Shown here in pieces: positions 62,089 to 64,000 of a stretch of DNA of 64,000 bases. Location of the stretch: assembly GCF_000979455.1 (NCBI RefSeq), contig NZ_JJOY01000040.1:1-64000 (forward strand), given 5' to 3'. The stretch is from Methanosarcina sp. 2.H.T.1A.6 (GTDB lineage Archaea > Halobacteriota > Methanosarcinia > Methanosarcinales > Methanosarcinaceae). Positions within the stretch are counted from its first letter, which is position 1; each line of letters opens with the position of its first letter. The translations under genes were made by a program, and so were the position numbers. The notes under the pieces were generated by a model. The model was not told the DNA's origin. It was given only the letters and a program-made list of their open reading frames with translations, and searched no databases.

Positions 62089-62847
62089 CTTTTTCTGCAG
62101 GCAACGAAGCCCTTTTTTGATAATATCCATATCTTCAGGGCGGTATGTCTCGTTTATAGACGTATTCCCTTCGCAGTAATAATCAAGCCCGCGAATGATT
62201 ACAACAGGAATCCCACCTGCCCCTTCCCCCATCAAAAGGTTGGCAGCACCTGCAAGCTCATCAGCAACTGCTTCTTCTGTAATCTCAAGGATTTTGCCGA
62301 AAAGGTCCTTTTCCCCTACCCAGCGTTTGATGGGTTTTATTTTGTAAATCCCTATAGAAACTCCGGTCTGTCCGATTTTGAAAGCTCTTCCGTTTGTGTC
62401 CGTAATAATGACACTTATTTCTTTCCCGCTAAGTCTTTCAAGCTTTTCTCCGAGTTTTGAGGCACTGGCGTCCGGATATTCAGGAGGGTAGAGCAAAAAT
62501 CCGTGCTCAATATTGGACTCGTCAACCCCTGCGTTTACACAGGTGTGTCCTGCAAGTGTTGTCACAAGCATGAAAGGCGCCTCAACAAAGACTTCCTTGC
62601 TCCTGGCAAGGACAGCCTGAATGAAGCGTGCGTCTTTCCCTGTCCGGGCTGCGACCTCAAGAGCCTGTTCTCCGGGGGTGATATCTTCGAGCCTGAAGAT
62701 TTCCCCTTCGGCTTTTGCAACAATGGTTGAGGCAATAATAACAATGTCTCTGTCCTGAAGTTCAATCCTCTCACAGATGAGGGAGGGCAGATCGTCCCCT
62801 TTCTGTATAAGGGGAATATTTTCTACGGCAATGGCTTCAAATTTCAA
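62083..62847 (-). CDS. cofE: coenzyme F420-0:L-glutamate ligase
   Basis: GTP-dependent ligase that adds glutamate residues to F420-0, giving coenzyme F420-2, the hydride carrier of methanogenesis. 254 residues. Family segments are the start EAIAVENIPLIQKGDDL, IVIASTIVAKAEG, the nucleotide/metal-binding LLYPPEYPDASASKLGEKL, ISVIITDTNGRAFKIGQTGV and the later ADELAGAANLLMGEG, where Asp-Glu binds metal. ATG 62847 follows GAGGAAGCC-like sequence. Monocistronic, with tandem repeat and the deaminase at its 3' side. Confidence 0.95.
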   Translation of the reverse strand: MKFEAIAVENIPLIQKGDDLPSLICERIELQDRDIVIIASTIVAKAEGEIFRLEDITPGEQALEVAARTGKDARFIQAVLARSKEVFVEAPFMLVTTLAGHTCVNAGVDESNIEHGFLLYPPEYPDASASKLGEKLERLSGKEISVIITDTNGRAFKIGQTGVSIGIYKIKPIKRWVGEKDLFGKILEITEEAVADELAGAANLLMGEGAGGIPVVIIRGLDYYCEGNTSINETYRPEDMDIIKKGLRCLQKKN

Positions 62848-63337
62848 GAGGCTTCCTCAAGATTTTAAAATGATAAGATATCGAGTAAGAAGATTTTTTA
62901 ATAAGACATTTAATAAGATTTGTAATGTCGGGCTCTGGTTAGAATGATAAAATCTGATTTCTTAAAATCAGATTGATTTCACCGAATTATGGAAACAATC
63001 CTGTAAACGAATAATTTACAGCAGTAAAGGCAGTAACCATAAATAAGACCACCGATATACTGAGTTTCGCGGCGATGATGAGAGTTACCCCAGCTGAGCA
63101 AAAAATGATGAGAACAATTTCCTGATGCCGCACTTTTCACTTTATTTTCCGGTTTATTTTGATTTCCGGTTTATTTTGATTTCCGGTTTATTTTGATTAT
63201 CGGTTTGCCTTATCTTTAGATTCTTTTGCTTGTATTAATCGATTTTCAATCTTATCCCGCTTAAATATCACCCAGTTTCAAGGCAAATTGAGAATTTTTA
63301 TCTAGCTTGCAAACCAACGCCTTAAGGGGTGTTAAGT
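62848..63337. other. repeat-bearing spacer before the acidic protein
   Basis: 490 bases with no gene. A 17-bp tandem repeat lies at 63147-63208 and ACATTTAATAAGA-type tracts at 62900-62930. The promoter of the next gene probably lies near 63240-63300. Confidence 0.45.
63147..63208. repeat. 17-bp tandem repeat, 3.5 copies
   Basis: Three copies of CCGGTTTATTTTGATTT at a 17-base period and a partial fourth with CCGG changed to TCGG. Not within a gene. Confidence 0.85.
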
Positions 63338-63730
63338 ATGAGCCAGTATGACCTGAATGAAATCATACAGAAAATCAAAGAAAAAAGCCCTTTTGATTTT
63401 AAAGAACATCACCGGGGCAAACCTCGAGCCTTAAGAGTTATTGTAAGCAAACTGTACTATTCCCTGGACTATGAAAATGAGCCCCAAGCAACCCGGGAAA
63501 AAATAACTCAACTTCTCCTTTACCATGGGCAATTCAGCAGGAAAGAGATCGATGAAATATTCCAATCATCAGCAAAGGAAACAACTTCTTATTCAAGAGA
63601 ATTCCTGAAAAAACACCCTGAGGTTGCAATGGCCGAAGCCCGGAAAAGTAAGGAGTTTCCAGATGAAGATGAGGGAGAAGAAGGAGAAAAAACTAGGGAA
63701 ATAAAATACATCTTTCCGCACTATGCCTGA
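63338..63730 (+). CDS. hypothetical small acidic protein
   Basis: A 130-residue soluble, helical protein starting MSQYDLNEIIQKIKEKSPFD. The middle (residues 20-90) has basic helices with LRVIVSKLYYSLDYENEPQA and GQFSRKEIDEIFQSSAKET; the C-terminal 35 residues are strongly acidic (DEDEGEEGEKTRE). No family recognised. ATG 63338 is eight bases after AAGGGGTG; GTG 63329 is a weaker alternative. A hairpin terminator follows at 63853. Confidence 0.65.
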   Translation: MSQYDLNEIIQKIKEKSPFDFKEHHRGKPRALRVIVSKLYYSLDYENEPQATREKITQLLLYHGQFSRKEIDEIFQSSAKETTSYSREFLKKHPEVAMAEARKSKEFPDEDEGEEGEKTREIKYIFPHYA

Positions 63731-63852
63731 ACCTCAATGAAAAATGTTTCCTGAAAAAATAACAAAAAATCGAAAATAAAATCAGGAAAAATTAACTGGA
63801 AAAATAGCAAAAATAACAGGCGAACTAGCCATAGAGAAGCAAAAGTAAAAGG

Positions 63853-63870
63853 CTGCGAGTTTTTTCGCAG
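63853..63870. terminator. bidirectional terminator between the acidic protein and hsp20
   Basis: CTGCGA (63853-63858) pairs with TCGCAG (63865-63870) around a T-rich loop; T-rich sequence follows on the plus strand. Both converging genes end here. Confidence 0.5.
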
Positions 63871-63932
63871 TCCCTCTTAATTCAGATCTGAATTCATACT
63901 ATAGTAGAGTTTACCTTCCTTTTTTGGAATGG

Positions 63933-64000
63933 TCACTCAATTTCGATCTTCTTTTTCGGCTCTTCAATTTTCGCTTTTGGAAGCGAAATTGTCAGGACAC
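63933..64000 (-). CDS. Hsp20/alpha-crystallin C-terminus, partial
   Basis: The minus strand from 64000 encodes VLTISLPKAKIEEPKKKIEI and a final E before TGA (63933-63935). This is the last beta strand plus the C-terminal tail of a small heat-shock protein (the L-x-I/V-type strand then a lysine-rich end). The gene continues past the window edge, so only the last 21 or so residues are visible. Confidence 0.75.
   Translation of the reverse strand, partial: VLTISLPKAKIEEPKKKIEIE

Overview
The window is a piece of a Methanosarcina chromosome. The evidence is a complete pyrrolysine module (an amber-suppressor tRNA plus pylS, pylB, pylC and pylD), a monomethylamine methyltransferase gene with an in-frame TAG at codon 202, archaeal translation and replication proteins (aIF2-beta with a TRAM tail, L10e, archaeal AlaRS, TrpRS and PheRS-alpha, RFC small subunit), CofE for coenzyme F420, and YcaO-TfuA for thioamidation of methyl-CoM reductase. 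Genes have archaeal TATA boxes and good Shine-Dalgarno sites. I cannot name the species from sequence alone; the long PylS linker differs from the M. acetivorans, M. mazei and M. barkeri proteins as I remember them.

Layout. 0-7.5 kb: a zinc-ribbon protein, a class I methyltransferase, alaS, a CRM-domain RNA-binding protein and a DUF1724 regulator, separated by repeat-containing spacers. 7.8-10.5 kb: a ferrous iron operon (feoB, a small zinc-ribbon frame, feoA) behind two DtxR-type palindromes. 10.6-18.7 kb: moaB, a DUF1786 protein, a structured RNA candidate, rpl10e, aIF2-beta, a radical-SAM-like protein without cluster cysteines, trpS and pheS. 18.9-26.3 kb: a carboxyl-methyltransferase-like gene, a FecBCD-type ABC operon ending in a methyltransferase, a decayed reading frame, an MFS exporter and a small membrane protein. 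26.4-29.6 kb: a CopB-type copper ATPase, a 42-residue membrane protein and a c-type cytochrome. 29.6-34.2 kb: an AT-rich accessory stretch with orphan genes, decayed fragments and a MITE-like element.

34.3-41.3 kb: ycaO-tfuA, a lipoprotein with a PGF-type C-terminus, three tandem universal stress proteins, ferritin and a squalene-cyclase-like toroid protein. 41.5-56.9 kb is the methylamine block: pylT-pylS-pylBCD, ramA on the opposite strand, two accessory genes, mtbA, then mtmC-mtmB followed by a permease with three small membrane proteins. Together these make pyrrolysine, charge its tRNA, make the Pyl-containing MtmB, reactivate the corrinoid protein (RamA), move methyl groups from monomethylamine to MtmC and then to coenzyme M (MtbA), and probably import the amine. 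57.4-64 kb: RFC small subunit, secD-secF, a dCMP deaminase, cofE, a small acidic protein and the 3' end of an Hsp20 gene.

The observations I find most worth checking are the zinc-ribbon frame attached to feoB through a run of five G with no start codon of its own, the cysteine-less radical-SAM homologue, the structured RNA candidate upstream of rpl10e, the strongly expanded PylS linker, pylB ending in the amber codon, and the set of tiny membrane proteins flanking the methylamine permease.
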